Source of the DNA: Spirochaetaceae bacterium
GTDB taxonomy: Bacteria > Spirochaetota > Spirochaetia > Treponematales > Breznakiellaceae
NCBI GenBank assembly: GCA_031258615.1
Contig: JAIRMP010000118.1
Coordinates: 1 to 7,624 of the forward strand
DNA length: 7,624 bases
Reading direction: 5' to 3'
Shown here: one piece after another, positions 1-6,163 of the stretch
Layout of the letters: every line of letters starts with the position of its first letter
How positions within the stretch are numbered: the first letter of the stretch is position 1
Notes under the pieces: model-generated
What the model saw: only the letters and a program-made list of their open reading frames with translations
Told to the model about the DNA's origin: nothing
Database searches by the model: none
Translations under genes and position numbers: made by a program

Positions 1-33
1 GCAGGCAGGCGGGTTACGAGTCACCCTTGCCAT

Positions 34-444
34 TTACCGAAACAGTGATTTTCTCTTAATAAGAAGGAGGGCGCAATTTCCCCACTGTTTTCGCAAACCT
101 CCCGACGTGTCGGCAAAACTTCCCTTCATGTCGGCAAAACTTCCCGACGTGTCGGCAGAACTTCCCGACGTGTCGGCAAAACTTCCCTTCATGTCGGCAA
201 ACGCTCCCGACGTGTCGGCAGAACTTCCCGACGTGTCGGCAGAACTTCCCGACGTGTCGGCAAAACCTCCCGACGTGTCGGCAGAACTTCCCGACGTGTC
301 GGCAAAACTTTCCCTCATGTCGGCAAAACTTCCCGACATGTCGGCAAAACTTTCCCTCATGTCGGCAAAACTTTCCCTCATGTCGGCAAAACTTCCCGAC
401 ATGTCGGCAAAACTTTCCCTCATCTCGGCAAAACTTTCCCTCAT
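34..444 (-). CDS. Possible heptad-repeat protein of unknown function (antisense reading of the array)
   Basis: This 136-codon ORF reads the 21-bp array on the minus strand as about sixteen heptads of the kinds MRESFAD, MSGSFAD, TSGSSAD and MKGSFAD. It ends in a short non-repeat basic tail, RKQWGNCALLLIKRKSLFR. The start at 444 has a plausible Shine-Dalgarno sequence: the minus strand reads GGGAGG, ten bases, then ATG. That is a better initiation context than the opposing ORF has. The frame is also open upstream of 444, to a stop at about 592-594, but without an ATG, GTG or TTG in frame. Caution is needed because the repeat consensus contains no stop codon in any frame, so an open frame here is weak evidence of coding. 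No signal peptide, membrane segment or known domain is visible. It and the 107-604 ORF are unlikely both to be genes. Confidence 0.33.
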   Translation of the reverse strand: MRESFAEMRESFADMSGSFADMRESFADMRESFADMSGSFADMRESFADTSGSSADTSGGFADTSGSSADTSGSSADTSGAFADMKGSFADTSGSSADTSGSFADMKGSFADTSGGLRKQWGNCALLLIKRKSLFR

Positions 445-550
445 GTCGGCAAAACCTCCCGACGTGTCGGCAAAACCTCCCGACGTGTCGGCAAAACCTC
501 CCGACGTGTCGGCAAACCTTCCCGGCGCATCGGCAAACCCTCTGGCAATG
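107..550. repeat. Tandem array of 21-bp units with palindromic core
   Basis: Twenty-one consecutive 21-bp units run from 110 to 550, with a degenerate leading piece from about 91. The consensus reads TCGGCAAAACTT followed by CCCGACGTG. Units fall into a few types: those ending GACGTG, those ending GACATG (320-340 and 383-403), those ending TTCATG (110-130, 173-193), and those with TTTCCCTCATG (299-319, 341-382, 425-445; 404-424 ends in ATC). The last two units (509-550) are degenerate. Each GACGTG or GACATG junction with the next unit forms CCGAC/GTCGG arms. At 333-344 and 396-407 these make perfect 12-bp palindromes, CCGACATGTCGG. The period is a multiple of three, so reading frames stay open. 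There are no spacers, so this is not a CRISPR array. Function is unknown; it could encode a heptad-repeat protein or be a DNA-binding array. Confidence 0.97.
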
Positions 551-604
551 CGCTTTCTGTCAATGCGCAGGCCGGCTATGCGGACAGGTTTTCAGGCTGT
601 ATAG
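107..604 (+). CDS. Possible heptad-repeat protein of unknown function (sense reading of the array, upstream of xseA)
   Basis: This 165-codon ORF starts at a GTG and reads the array as twenty-one heptads such as MSAKLPD, VSAELPD, VSAKPPD and MSAKLSL. It then shifts to five-residue units (MRFLS, MRRPA, MRTGF) and stops at 604. No Shine-Dalgarno sequence precedes the GTG, and the frame is open back to the window start without another start codon. In its favour, the stop lies nine bases before the xseA ATG on the same strand, and xseA has no ribosome-binding site of its own, so translational coupling is conceivable. The changes between units alter amino acids (K/E, L/P, PD/SL) rather than being silent, which argues against strong selection on this protein. 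No known domain is seen. It may simply be an open frame created by the repeat. Confidence 0.3.
   Translation: MSAKLPFMSAKLPDVSAELPDVSAKLPFMSANAPDVSAELPDVSAELPDVSAKPPDVSAELPDVSAKLSLMSAKLPDMSAKLSLMSAKLSLMSAKLPDMSAKLSLISAKLSLMSAKPPDVSAKPPDVSAKPPDVSANLPGASANPLAMRFLSMRRPAMRTGFQAV
548..592. repeat. Degenerate 15-bp units after the 21-bp array
   Basis: Immediately after the last 21-bp unit, ATGCG recurs at 548, 563 and 578, giving three 15-bp units that start ATGCGC, ATGCGC and ATGCGG. In the plus-strand frame they read MRFLS, MRRPA and MRTGF. The rest of each unit is not conserved. This could be a decayed edge of the array with a changed period, or coincidence. Confidence 0.35.
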
Positions 605-613
605 TTAAATTTA

Positions 614-1807
614 ATGAATGACAATGGCAAATTCACCGTATCGGAACTGACCGATCTGATAAAACGCAGGCTGGAAGAAAGCTTTGGGCCGCTCTGCGTA
701 GAGGGTGAGTTGTCCAATTGCAGGCCATCAAGCGTCGGCCACGTTTACTTTACGCTGAAGGACAGGGGGGCGGCGATTTCGGCGGTCATGTTTCGTAACA
801 GCCTGATGCGGCTTAAGTTTGCGCTGAAGGATGGTATGCTGCTGCGGGCAAAGGGCCGGCTTTCCGTGTACGCCCAGCGCGGCACATACCAGCTTGTCTG
901 CGAGACGCTTGAACCTGCCGGAACCGGCGATATTCTAGCCATGCTGGAGGCCCGCAAGCGCGCGCTTGCGGAGGAGGGACTCTTTGACGAGAGCCGGAAG
1001 CGTACCATACCGCGTTTTCCCGATACGGTGGCCGTGATAAGTTCTCCGTCCGGGGCGGCCCTACAGGACATCCTCAACATACTCAGCCGGCGGGCGTCGG
1101 GCCTCCGTGTGGTGATACTGCCCGCGCCCGTTCAGGGCGTCGAGGCCGCGCCTATTTTGGCGCGCAGGATAGAGCAGGCAAATCTCTGGAACATAGCGGA
1201 CACGATCATCATAGGGCGCGGCGGCGGCTCGCTGGAAGATTTGCTGCCTTTCTCAGAGGAAGCTGTCGTGCGGGCCGTCGCCGCCTCGAATATACCGGTG
1301 ATAAGCGCGGTGGGGCACGAGATAGACTGGGCGCTGTGCGATTTTGCCGCCGACCTCCGAGCCCCCACGCCGTCGGCGGCGGCGGAGCTGGTCAGCGAAA
1401 ACCGGGGGGACACACTGAGAGGTATTCGCGGCTTCGTAAACAGCCTGCACGAAACTGTGCGCGCCCGCCTTGCGCGCGCCCGCCTTGCCCTTAAACCTTT
1501 CAGCGGCGACTACCTGGAACGGCAGTTCCGCGCGATACTACAACCGCGACTCCTGCGTTTTGACGATGCTAAAGAGTCGCTGCTGTACGCGGCCGGATCC
1601 CGCACCGCCGATCTCCGCCGCCGTCTTGACATGGCCCGCGCCACGCTGGAAGCCGCCAACCCAAACGCCATACTGGAACGCGGGCTTTCCCTCGTTACGA
1701 AGGCCGTAAACGGAGAGATAGTACGCCGCGCCGCCGACGTAAAGCCCGGCGACCTGCTCCACATACAACCGGCGGAAGGCATGATAAACGCGGAAGTCCG
1801 CCCCTAA
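614..1807 (+). CDS. xseA: Exodeoxyribonuclease VII large subunit
   Basis: XseA is the catalytic large subunit of exonuclease VII, which degrades single-stranded DNA from both ends into oligonucleotides in the cytoplasm and acts with several copies of the small subunit XseB. The 397-residue protein has the N-terminal OB-fold (about residues 7-103, with the VEGELSN segment near 29-35). The catalytic domain carries GRGGGSLEDL (201-210) and the hallmark region SAVGHEIDWAL continuing to DLRAPTPSAAAE (231-258). A helical region follows, then the conserved end NAILERGLSLV (351-361). It is shorter than the roughly 456-residue E. coli protein, mainly in the helical part, which is common in this family. 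The start fits the family (FTVSELTDLIK right after it), but no Shine-Dalgarno sequence precedes it. A perfect-but-one 15-bp duplication (1460-1474, 1475-1489) encodes RARLA twice. No xseB follows. The gene looks clearly more GC-rich than the transporter genes to its right. Confidence 0.97.
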   Translation: MNDNGKFTVSELTDLIKRRLEESFGPLCVEGELSNCRPSSVGHVYFTLKDRGAAISAVMFRNSLMRLKFALKDGMLLRAKGRLSVYAQRGTYQLVCETLEPAGTGDILAMLEARKRALAEEGLFDESRKRTIPRFPDTVAVISSPSGAALQDILNILSRRASGLRVVILPAPVQGVEAAPILARRIEQANLWNIADTIIIGRGGGSLEDLLPFSEEAVVRAVAASNIPVISAVGHEIDWALCDFAADLRAPTPSAAAELVSENRGDTLRGIRGFVNSLHETVRARLARARLALKPFSGDYLERQFRAILQPRLLRFDDAKESLLYAAGSRTADLRRRLDMARATLEAANPNAILERGLSLVTKAVNGEIVRRAADVKPGDLLHIQPAEGMINAEVRP

Positions 1808-1839
1808 AAGGTGGTGAAAGCGTCAGTCCGCTGATGAAT

Positions 1840-1864
1840 CGCTCCGCCGGTAACCGGCGGAGCG
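1840..1864. terminator. Strong GC hairpin between convergent genes
   Basis: CGCTCCGCCGG (1840-1850) and its exact complement (1854-1864) form an 11-bp stem with a TAA loop, 32 bases after the xseA stop. It lies between xseA and trmB, which converge, so it could serve transcripts from both sides. No run of T follows on either strand, so it is not a canonical intrinsic terminator. It may block 3' exonucleases or assist factor-dependent termination. Confidence 0.45.
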
Positions 1865-1875
1865 GAATCATGGAT

Positions 1876-1902
1876 GGCGTGACGTTGCTACCCGTCAGCG
1901 CC
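1876..1902. other. Second, imperfect hairpin in the convergent region
   Basis: GGCGTGACG (1876-1884) pairs with CGTCAGCGCC (1893-1902), with one bulged base and an eight-base loop. It lies between the strong hairpin at 1840-1864 and the end of trmB. On the trmB transcript both hairpins come after the stop codon. Again there is no clear U-tract. Its role in ending or protecting the two convergent mRNAs is inferred. Confidence 0.3.
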
Positions 1903-1934
1903 GTTTGCAGGCCCATAAAACGCTTTCCGTTTTT

Positions 1935-2609
1935 TTACTTTTTTTCAAAGAAAAGTTCTTTAACATCTTTGCCAGAGGCGAGGGCCTTTTTTTCAAACTT
2001 TGTGTACGGCCTCCAACCCTGACGCGGGGCAAACTCTTCGTAAGCGTTATGCAGTGTACGTGTCGCACTCAGTTCTTCGAGGGCAAAGTTACAGTAGTCC
2101 TCATTGTCGCTGACCATGTAGATATATCCGCCGTATTTTAACCTGGACGCGAGAACATCTGTAAACGGAAGCCGCACAAGTCTGCGTTTTTTTTGCCGCT
2201 TCTTGGGCCACGGGTCTGGGAAAAATATATGAAAGGCGTCTATGCTGCCGTCTGGAATCATTTTTTCCAGTACAGCCGTAACGTCATGCTCTACGATGCG
2301 TACGTTTGTAAGGCGGCGTTTATCAATTTCCATCAGCAGCCGTCCTATGCCGGAGCGAAAAACCTCTATCCCTATATAATTTTTTTGAGGATTTGCCGAT
2401 GCGATTTCCGCCGTTGCGCTTCCCATGCCAAAACCTATCTCTACTGTTACGGGATTACTGTTGTTAAAGACAAGCCCTAAGTCAACAAGGCTATCGCTGA
2501 ACGGGATGCAGTAAGTACCGCTCAATGTGTCAAGGGATCGCTGTTGAGCCTTTGTGATGCGGCCGCTCCGCAGCACATAACTTTTGATTGAAAATTGATT
2601 CCCGCACAT
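1935..2609 (-). CDS. trmB: tRNA (guanine-N(7)-)-methyltransferase TrmB
   Basis: TrmB transfers a methyl group from S-adenosylmethionine to N7 of G46 in the variable loop of many tRNAs. From the ATG at 2609 the protein has 224 residues, a normal length. The SAM-binding motif VEIGFGMG is at 56-63, GIEV at 80-83, the family signature PDPWPKKRQKKRRLV at 131-145, SDNEDY at 167-172, and the C-terminal TKFE element at 203-206 followed by the expected VKELFF ending. An in-frame ATG at 2678 would add 23 residues that overlap the upstream lipoprotein gene and are not part of the family, so I chose 2609; a GTG directly before it is also possible. Only eight bases separate it from the lipoprotein stop and its Shine-Dalgarno sequence is weak, so it is probably translated by re-initiation at the end of the operon. 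Confidence 0.95.
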   Translation of the reverse strand: MCGNQFSIKSYVLRSGRITKAQQRSLDTLSGTYCIPFSDSLVDLGLVFNNSNPVTVEIGFGMGSATAEIASANPQKNYIGIEVFRSGIGRLLMEIDKRRLTNVRIVEHDVTAVLEKMIPDGSIDAFHIFFPDPWPKKRQKKRRLVRLPFTDVLASRLKYGGYIYMVSDNEDYCNFALEELSATRTLHNAYEEFAPRQGWRPYTKFEKKALASGKDVKELFFEKK

Positions 2610-2617
2610 CACCGTCG

Positions 2618-3289
2618 TTACTTTACGGCGGCCATTTTTGTGAGGGCTGAGGTTGAATATACCGTGTCCCGCGCCCATACCGCAACACTCAAAATATCGG
2701 ATCCAAGCCGCAGTGAGGAAATTTCTCCAGTTTTAGATTCCAGTTTTATGGAACTGCGGTAAGTGCCTTCTGTGTTGTAGCATAAAAAGTGATGCTCAGG
2801 GTATTCAGAATCAATGCTGTATCGGCCGTCAGCGATGGTAAGTTTTGGAAACGAATAACGGGGTATGGAAGGTACATCAAACCCGAAGGTACGCTCCGTC
2901 CTGTCGCCGCCCTTGTCGATAAGCACCGCACGGTACTGCCCGCTCGGAAAGATCTCTCCGCCTGCCATCGCGATTCTGCGGCTGCCAATCCATGTGTTTC
3001 CCGCCTCATCGTAGCGCACCCATGTTTCCGGCGTAAATGACCACACGAGACCCGCGTAGTCGTTGTAAAGCCGCAATTCGGCAAGGTCATCGTAACCGTC
3101 ATCATCGCCTGCAATCACGAAAAAAACAAGCGAAGGAACAGGCGCCTCATCTTCCTCAATATAGTTAAGCGATACTGTGGAAAAAGCTATTGTGGGCGCT
3201 GAACGTGAACAGGCGGCCAGACCCGTCAACAGTAAACATATAAAAACCGGGTAAAAATAATTTTTCACATTAAAGAAATATTTCCGCAT
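2618..3289 (-). CDS. Predicted lipoprotein of unknown function
   Basis: I do not recognise this 223-residue protein. It has a positively charged start, a hydrophobic stretch (about residues 12-26) and a lipobox LAAC ending at Cys27, so it is predicted to be exported, lipid-modified and anchored on a membrane. The mature part is rich in beta-prone and aromatic segments and begins with an acidic region (EEDEAPVPS, then GDDDGYDD). There is no known catalytic motif. Phrases such as SGQYRAVLIDKGGDRTERTFGF resemble a beta-sandwich repeat, but this is only an impression. A strong purine-rich ribosome-binding site (complement of 3296-3304) overlaps the end of the hydrolase gene 15 bases upstream, and trmB begins eight bases downstream, so it is in the operon. 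It could be a surface accessory of the transporter or belong functionally with neither neighbour. Confidence 0.85.
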   Translation of the reverse strand: MRKYFFNVKNYFYPVFICLLLTGLAACSRSAPTIAFSTVSLNYIEEDEAPVPSLVFFVIAGDDDGYDDLAELRLYNDYAGLVWSFTPETWVRYDEAGNTWIGSRRIAMAGGEIFPSGQYRAVLIDKGGDRTERTFGFDVPSIPRYSFPKLTIADGRYSIDSEYPEHHFLCYNTEGTYRSSIKLESKTGEISSLRLGSDILSVAVWARDTVYSTSALTKMAAVK

Positions 3290-3304
3290 AAAGCGCTCCC
3301 CTCC

Positions 3305-4297
3305 TCATTGCTTCAGGAATTGAACCAATTTTTGATAGGTTTGAAGCCCTTGCGGTGTATCCAGATGAAACTGATAGTTATGATGCAGGACAACTTCCGC
3401 AACGTCATAAAAAATACTTGTAACGGGAATATTTTTTGATTCCAGAATAGAAACCATTTCTGTTGCCTCGAATTCAAAAGAATATGTATTCGCGTCCGTA
3501 ATAAAAGCCCTCGGAAAATCAGCGGTAATTTTATCAAGGATGCCGGCGCTGGCGATGAGTTTACTGTGTACATTGGTGTTGTTAAAATAGGCCATGCCCA
3601 ATTTCTTTAACGGCAGTTTCATAGTGTTTTCAGGCGGCGGCTCAAGCTGCAAAAAGTCGTATATGGCGCACAGCAGCACGATGCCGTCAATGGTTTCTAA
3701 CGGGACCGCCTGTCTGAACTGAACGGGTGAAAGCCCGTTCATTGATTCAAGATAGGCGTGGTTTGTCTGCATTGCCACAAATTGTCCGGCAATCTGCCCG
3801 CCGGCCGAGTCCCCTGAAAACAGTACCACATTCAGATTCAATTGATACAGATCGTTGTGGTTTTTGATAAAAGTGTAGGCCTCCTCAAGCTGCTTTACCG
3901 GAACAGGATATTTGGCTTCTTCCGGCGCTATGGCATACCTTACATTCACCGTAACAAAACCCTCAGTCGCAAGCATTACATAGTAAAATTCAGTTTCATC
4001 CCCTTCCGAAATGTACCCTCCGCCGTGAACCGCGAAAATTACTTTTCCACCGCCGTTAAAGTTTTTCGGTTTGATTATATCCAGTGTGCCTGACGGGTAT
4101 GCCGAGCCGTAATCTATATTACGTTGTATCGTAACATTTTCCAGATAATACCCGTAATTGGCGGGCGGAACGTAAGGGTACCGCTTAAAAAGCCATCGTA
4201 CAAAGTATACGGACGGATACGGCGTAATTACCGCAAACGCCGCAGCAGACAGTACAAGCAAAGCGGCGATGATGATAATTATAATTTTAACAGTCAT
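3305..4297 (-). CDS. Membrane-anchored alpha/beta hydrolase, esterase/deacetylase type
   Basis: This 330-residue protein has an N-terminal hydrophobic segment (about residues 4-25) with no lipobox or obvious cleavage site, so it is probably a signal anchor exposing the enzyme outside the cytoplasmic membrane. The catalytic features are those of the hormone-sensitive-lipase-like and related alpha/beta hydrolases: the oxyanion motif HGGGY (91-95), the nucleophile elbow GDSAGG (162-167, Ser164), a likely acid Asp268 in ITDANTYSFE, and a likely catalytic His at 305 or 306 in HHNYQF. It should cleave carboxylic ester bonds. The substrate is not shown by sequence. Its position 15 bases after a sugar-permease gene suggests it trims acetyl or other ester groups from an imported glycan. 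The ribosome-binding sequence AGAGG sits only two bases before the ATG, which is closer than ideal. Confidence 0.9.
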   Translation of the reverse strand: MTVKIIIIIIAALLVLSAAAFAVITPYPSVYFVRWLFKRYPYVPPANYGYYLENVTIQRNIDYGSAYPSGTLDIIKPKNFNGGGKVIFAVHGGGYISEGDETEFYYVMLATEGFVTVNVRYAIAPEEAKYPVPVKQLEEAYTFIKNHNDLYQLNLNVVLFSGDSAGGQIAGQFVAMQTNHAYLESMNGLSPVQFRQAVPLETIDGIVLLCAIYDFLQLEPPPENTMKLPLKKLGMAYFNNTNVHSKLIASAGILDKITADFPRAFITDANTYSFEFEATEMVSILESKNIPVTSIFYDVAEVVLHHNYQFHLDTPQGLQTYQKLVQFLKQ

Positions 4298-4312
4298 ACC
4301 CTCTGCGGACAG

Positions 4313-5164
4313 CTATCCTTTAACTGAACCGGCCGTAACACCCCTTATGATATATTTTTGACAAAAGAAATAAAAAATGATTATCGGTATCAGCGCCATT
4401 GTAATTACTGCCATCATACAGCCCATATCTATAGAACCGTATCCACCGCGCAGGTACTGCACCGCAACCGGTATCGTGCGGTACTCCGAGCCGATGATAA
4501 GATTTGGTAAAAGATAGTCGTTCCATATCCACATCGTATTCAGTATCGCAACTGTTATTGAAATAGGGGTAAGCATGGGAAGTACCACGCTGAAAAATGT
4601 GCGTATAGGGCTGCAACCGTCTATTACGGCGGCCTCTTCTACGGCAACAGGCACAAATTTGATAAAGCCGGAATACAAAAATACGGAAGTACCAGCGCCG
4701 AATCCCAGATAAATAAACAGTATGCCGACAGGATTATCAAGATGAAGCAGGTTTGCGACAAGCGTGAGCGGAAACATCACCATTTGAAAAGGAACTATCA
4801 TCGCGAATGTAAACACAAAGTAAAGCGACTTGCATAAAATACTGCGGCGCCGTGTTATAAACCATGCCGTCATGCTTGAAAACAGCACTATCAACACGAC
4901 GGAAAACACCGTGATAAACACGGAAAAACCGGCGGCCCTGAAAAAACCTGTAGCCGCCAATCCGTTGGTATAGTTGCTTAAACCAGCAAAAGACCCGGCA
5001 TTTGGAAGCGCAAACGGCATATTTATTACATCAAGTTTAAATTTAAATGAATTGATTAAAACCAAAAGTATGGGGAATAAAAAAAGTATAGAGACTACGC
5101 AAAGAATCAGTCCCATAATCAGATTCCCGTTTCTTGCGCGCACTCTCTCTCGTCCGGTATTCAT
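4313..5164 (-). CDS. Carbohydrate ABC transporter permease, MalG type
   Basis: This is the second inner-membrane permease of a CUT1-type sugar importer (MalG/UgpE/AraQ-like), 283 residues. A short cytoplasmic tail is followed by about six hydrophobic segments, the first near residues 15-37. The cytoplasmic EAA loop, which docks on the ATPase, is EEAAVIDGCSPIRTFF then LPMLTP (176-200). The C-terminus YIIRGVTAGSVKG is typical of this subfamily. Its ATG overlaps the TGA stop of the preceding permease by one base (5164), with GGGAGG ten bases upstream (complement of 5175-5180), so translation is coupled and the two permeases should be made in equal amounts. The solute cannot be named from sequence. 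Confidence 0.95.
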   Translation of the reverse strand: MNTGRERVRARNGNLIMGLILCVVSILFLFPILLVLINSFKFKLDVINMPFALPNAGSFAGLSNYTNGLAATGFFRAAGFSVFITVFSVVLIVLFSSMTAWFITRRRSILCKSLYFVFTFAMIVPFQMVMFPLTLVANLLHLDNPVGILFIYLGFGAGTSVFLYSGFIKFVPVAVEEAAVIDGCSPIRTFFSVVLPMLTPISITVAILNTMWIWNDYLLPNLIIGSEYRTIPVAVQYLRGGYGSIDMGCMMAVITMALIPIIIFYFFCQKYIIRGVTAGSVKG

Positions 5165-6006
5165 CAGTTTTCTACCTCCCGTCCGCGTGTTATCGAAAGC
5201 TGTAAAATTGATATCAGCACAACGATGATAAAGAACATAAACGCTTTTGCCTGTCCCACGCCCTCCCAGCCGGACCTGCCGTAAAATGTGTTGTAAATAT
5301 CGAGCGCCACGCCGACAGTCTGCTTGCCGGGCAGCCCGGCGGTAAGGGCCAGATTCTGGTCAAACATTTTGAATGAGTTGGCGACGGACATAAAAAAAGT
5401 AATTGTTATAGACGGCATAACGAGCGGTATCGTAATCTTTGTTAATGTTGTCCATGCGCCGGCGCCGTCAATCTTTGCCGCTTCCAGTATTTCAGGCGAT
5501 ATGTTTTGTATACCCGCAATGTAAATTATCATCATGTAGCCTATAAACTGCCAACTGCTTAAAATGACAAGGCCCCAAAAACCATACTTTGCGTCTACGG
5601 TAATTGTAACACCGGCAACGCTCAACGCGCCGTTAATTATGAACTGCCATATATAGCCGAGCACGATGCCGCCTATCAGATTCGGCATAAAAATCAACGT
5701 GCGGTAAAGATTCGTCCCGCGCACCCCTCCAGAAAGCATCAACGCGAGGGCAAAGGCGATGACGTTTGTCACTATGACGGAAACAAAGGTGAATCGTACC
5801 GAAAACCAGAGTGCGTTCAAAAAGTCGGGGTTGGAAAAAGCCTGTACATAATTTTTAAAACCGATCATAGTCAGATCGGTAACCGTTACGAATTTTGAAA
5901 ATGAAAGAATGATTCCGTAAATGAATGGCACTATAAATGCGATTATAAAACAAAGCAGTGTAGGCCCTGCAAAAAACCAAAAATATTTTTTAAAAGATTT
6001 TCCCAT
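5164..6006 (-). CDS. Carbohydrate ABC transporter permease, MalF type
   Basis: This is the first inner-membrane permease of the same importer (MalF/UgpA/LacF-like), 280 residues, with six hydrophobic segments beginning at about residues 8-35. The EAA loop EILEAAKIDGAGAW to IPLVMP spans 172-198. The protein is short and lacks the large extra periplasmic loop of E. coli MalF, as is usual for UgpA-like proteins. The start at 6006 has AGAGG five bases upstream (complement of 6012-6016). The gene is separated from the binding-protein gene by 157 bases containing a strong hairpin and a diverged copy of the binding-protein leader, which suggests that permease output is set separately from binding-protein output. 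It overlaps the next permease by one base. No ATP-binding subunit is encoded in this window. Confidence 0.95.
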   Translation of the reverse strand: MGKSFKKYFWFFAGPTLLCFIIAFIVPFIYGIILSFSKFVTVTDLTMIGFKNYVQAFSNPDFLNALWFSVRFTFVSVIVTNVIAFALALMLSGGVRGTNLYRTLIFMPNLIGGIVLGYIWQFIINGALSVAGVTITVDAKYGFWGLVILSSWQFIGYMMIIYIAGIQNISPEILEAAKIDGAGAWTTLTKITIPLVMPSITITFFMSVANSFKMFDQNLALTAGLPGKQTVGVALDIYNTFYGRSGWEGVGQAKAFMFFIIVVLISILQLSITRGREVEN

Positions 6007-6007
6007 G

Positions 6008-6079
6008 GTTTCCTCTATAAAAAAGCGGATGTTTAGCCGCTTACATTAAACGGCCATTAACAAGGTCAATGGCTCCTCC
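6008..6079 (-). promoter_or_regulatory. Diverged copy of the leader module in front of the MalF-type gene
   Basis: This leader matches the 67-bp unit upstream of the binding-protein gene. Over 39 aligned bases without a gap (6023-6061 against 7496-7534), both have AAGCGG, then GCCGCTTAC, then TTAA and ATTAAC at identical spacing. In both, the hairpin sits just before the ribosome-binding site. Here the stem is AAGCGG/CCGCTT (6023-6028 and 6037-6042) with an eight-base loop. Beyond it, GCCATT (6053-6058) and AATGGC (6068-6073) replace the long palindrome. The plus strand then reads GGCTCCTCC (6071-6079), matching the start of another unit, so a ghost ribosome-binding site GGAGGAG is present on the transcript. 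Confidence 0.7.
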
Positions 6080-6098
6080 TGCTGTGCGGTAAAATCCC

Positions 6099-6143
6099 CA
6101 CCCGGCACACCCCCCATGCGGTGCATGGGGGGTGTGCCGGGTG
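6099..6143. other. Perfect 21-bp-stem hairpin between binding-protein and permease genes
   Basis: The arms 6099-6119 and 6123-6143 are perfect complements separated by a GGT loop. The stem begins CACCCGGCACAC, contains a run of six C, and ends ATGC. On the operon transcript it lies 20 bases after the binding-protein stop and is followed by GGGGATTTTACC, so there is no proper U-tract. The position matches intergenic stem-loops such as those between malE and malF, which protect the upstream mRNA and reduce downstream expression. It could also be a copy of a dispersed palindromic element. Confidence 0.85.
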
Positions 6144-6163
6144 AGCAAACTTTGCCGGCCTCC

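Noticed and set aside
3..59. An open frame ending in TAA at 57-59 that could be the tail of an upstream gene (ends PFTETVIFS).
   Set aside because: Only 18 codons are visible and I do not recognise the sequence; this length is not enough evidence of coding.
64..70. AAGGAGG, a strong Shine-Dalgarno-like sequence.
   Set aside because: No ATG, GTG or TTG lies at a suitable distance downstream; the nearest candidate, the GTG at 107, is far too distant.
91..550. CRISPR array.
   Set aside because: The 21-bp units abut directly with no unique spacers and vary internally, unlike CRISPR repeats.
745..1782. Several minus-strand open frames of 65-111 codons, and one plus-strand frame, inside xseA.
   Set aside because: They are shadows of a GC-rich, strongly supported gene and show no domains or ribosome-binding sites.
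2610..2678. Longer TrmB start at the ATG at 2678.
   Set aside because: It adds 23 residues unlike the family and overlaps the end of the lipoprotein gene.
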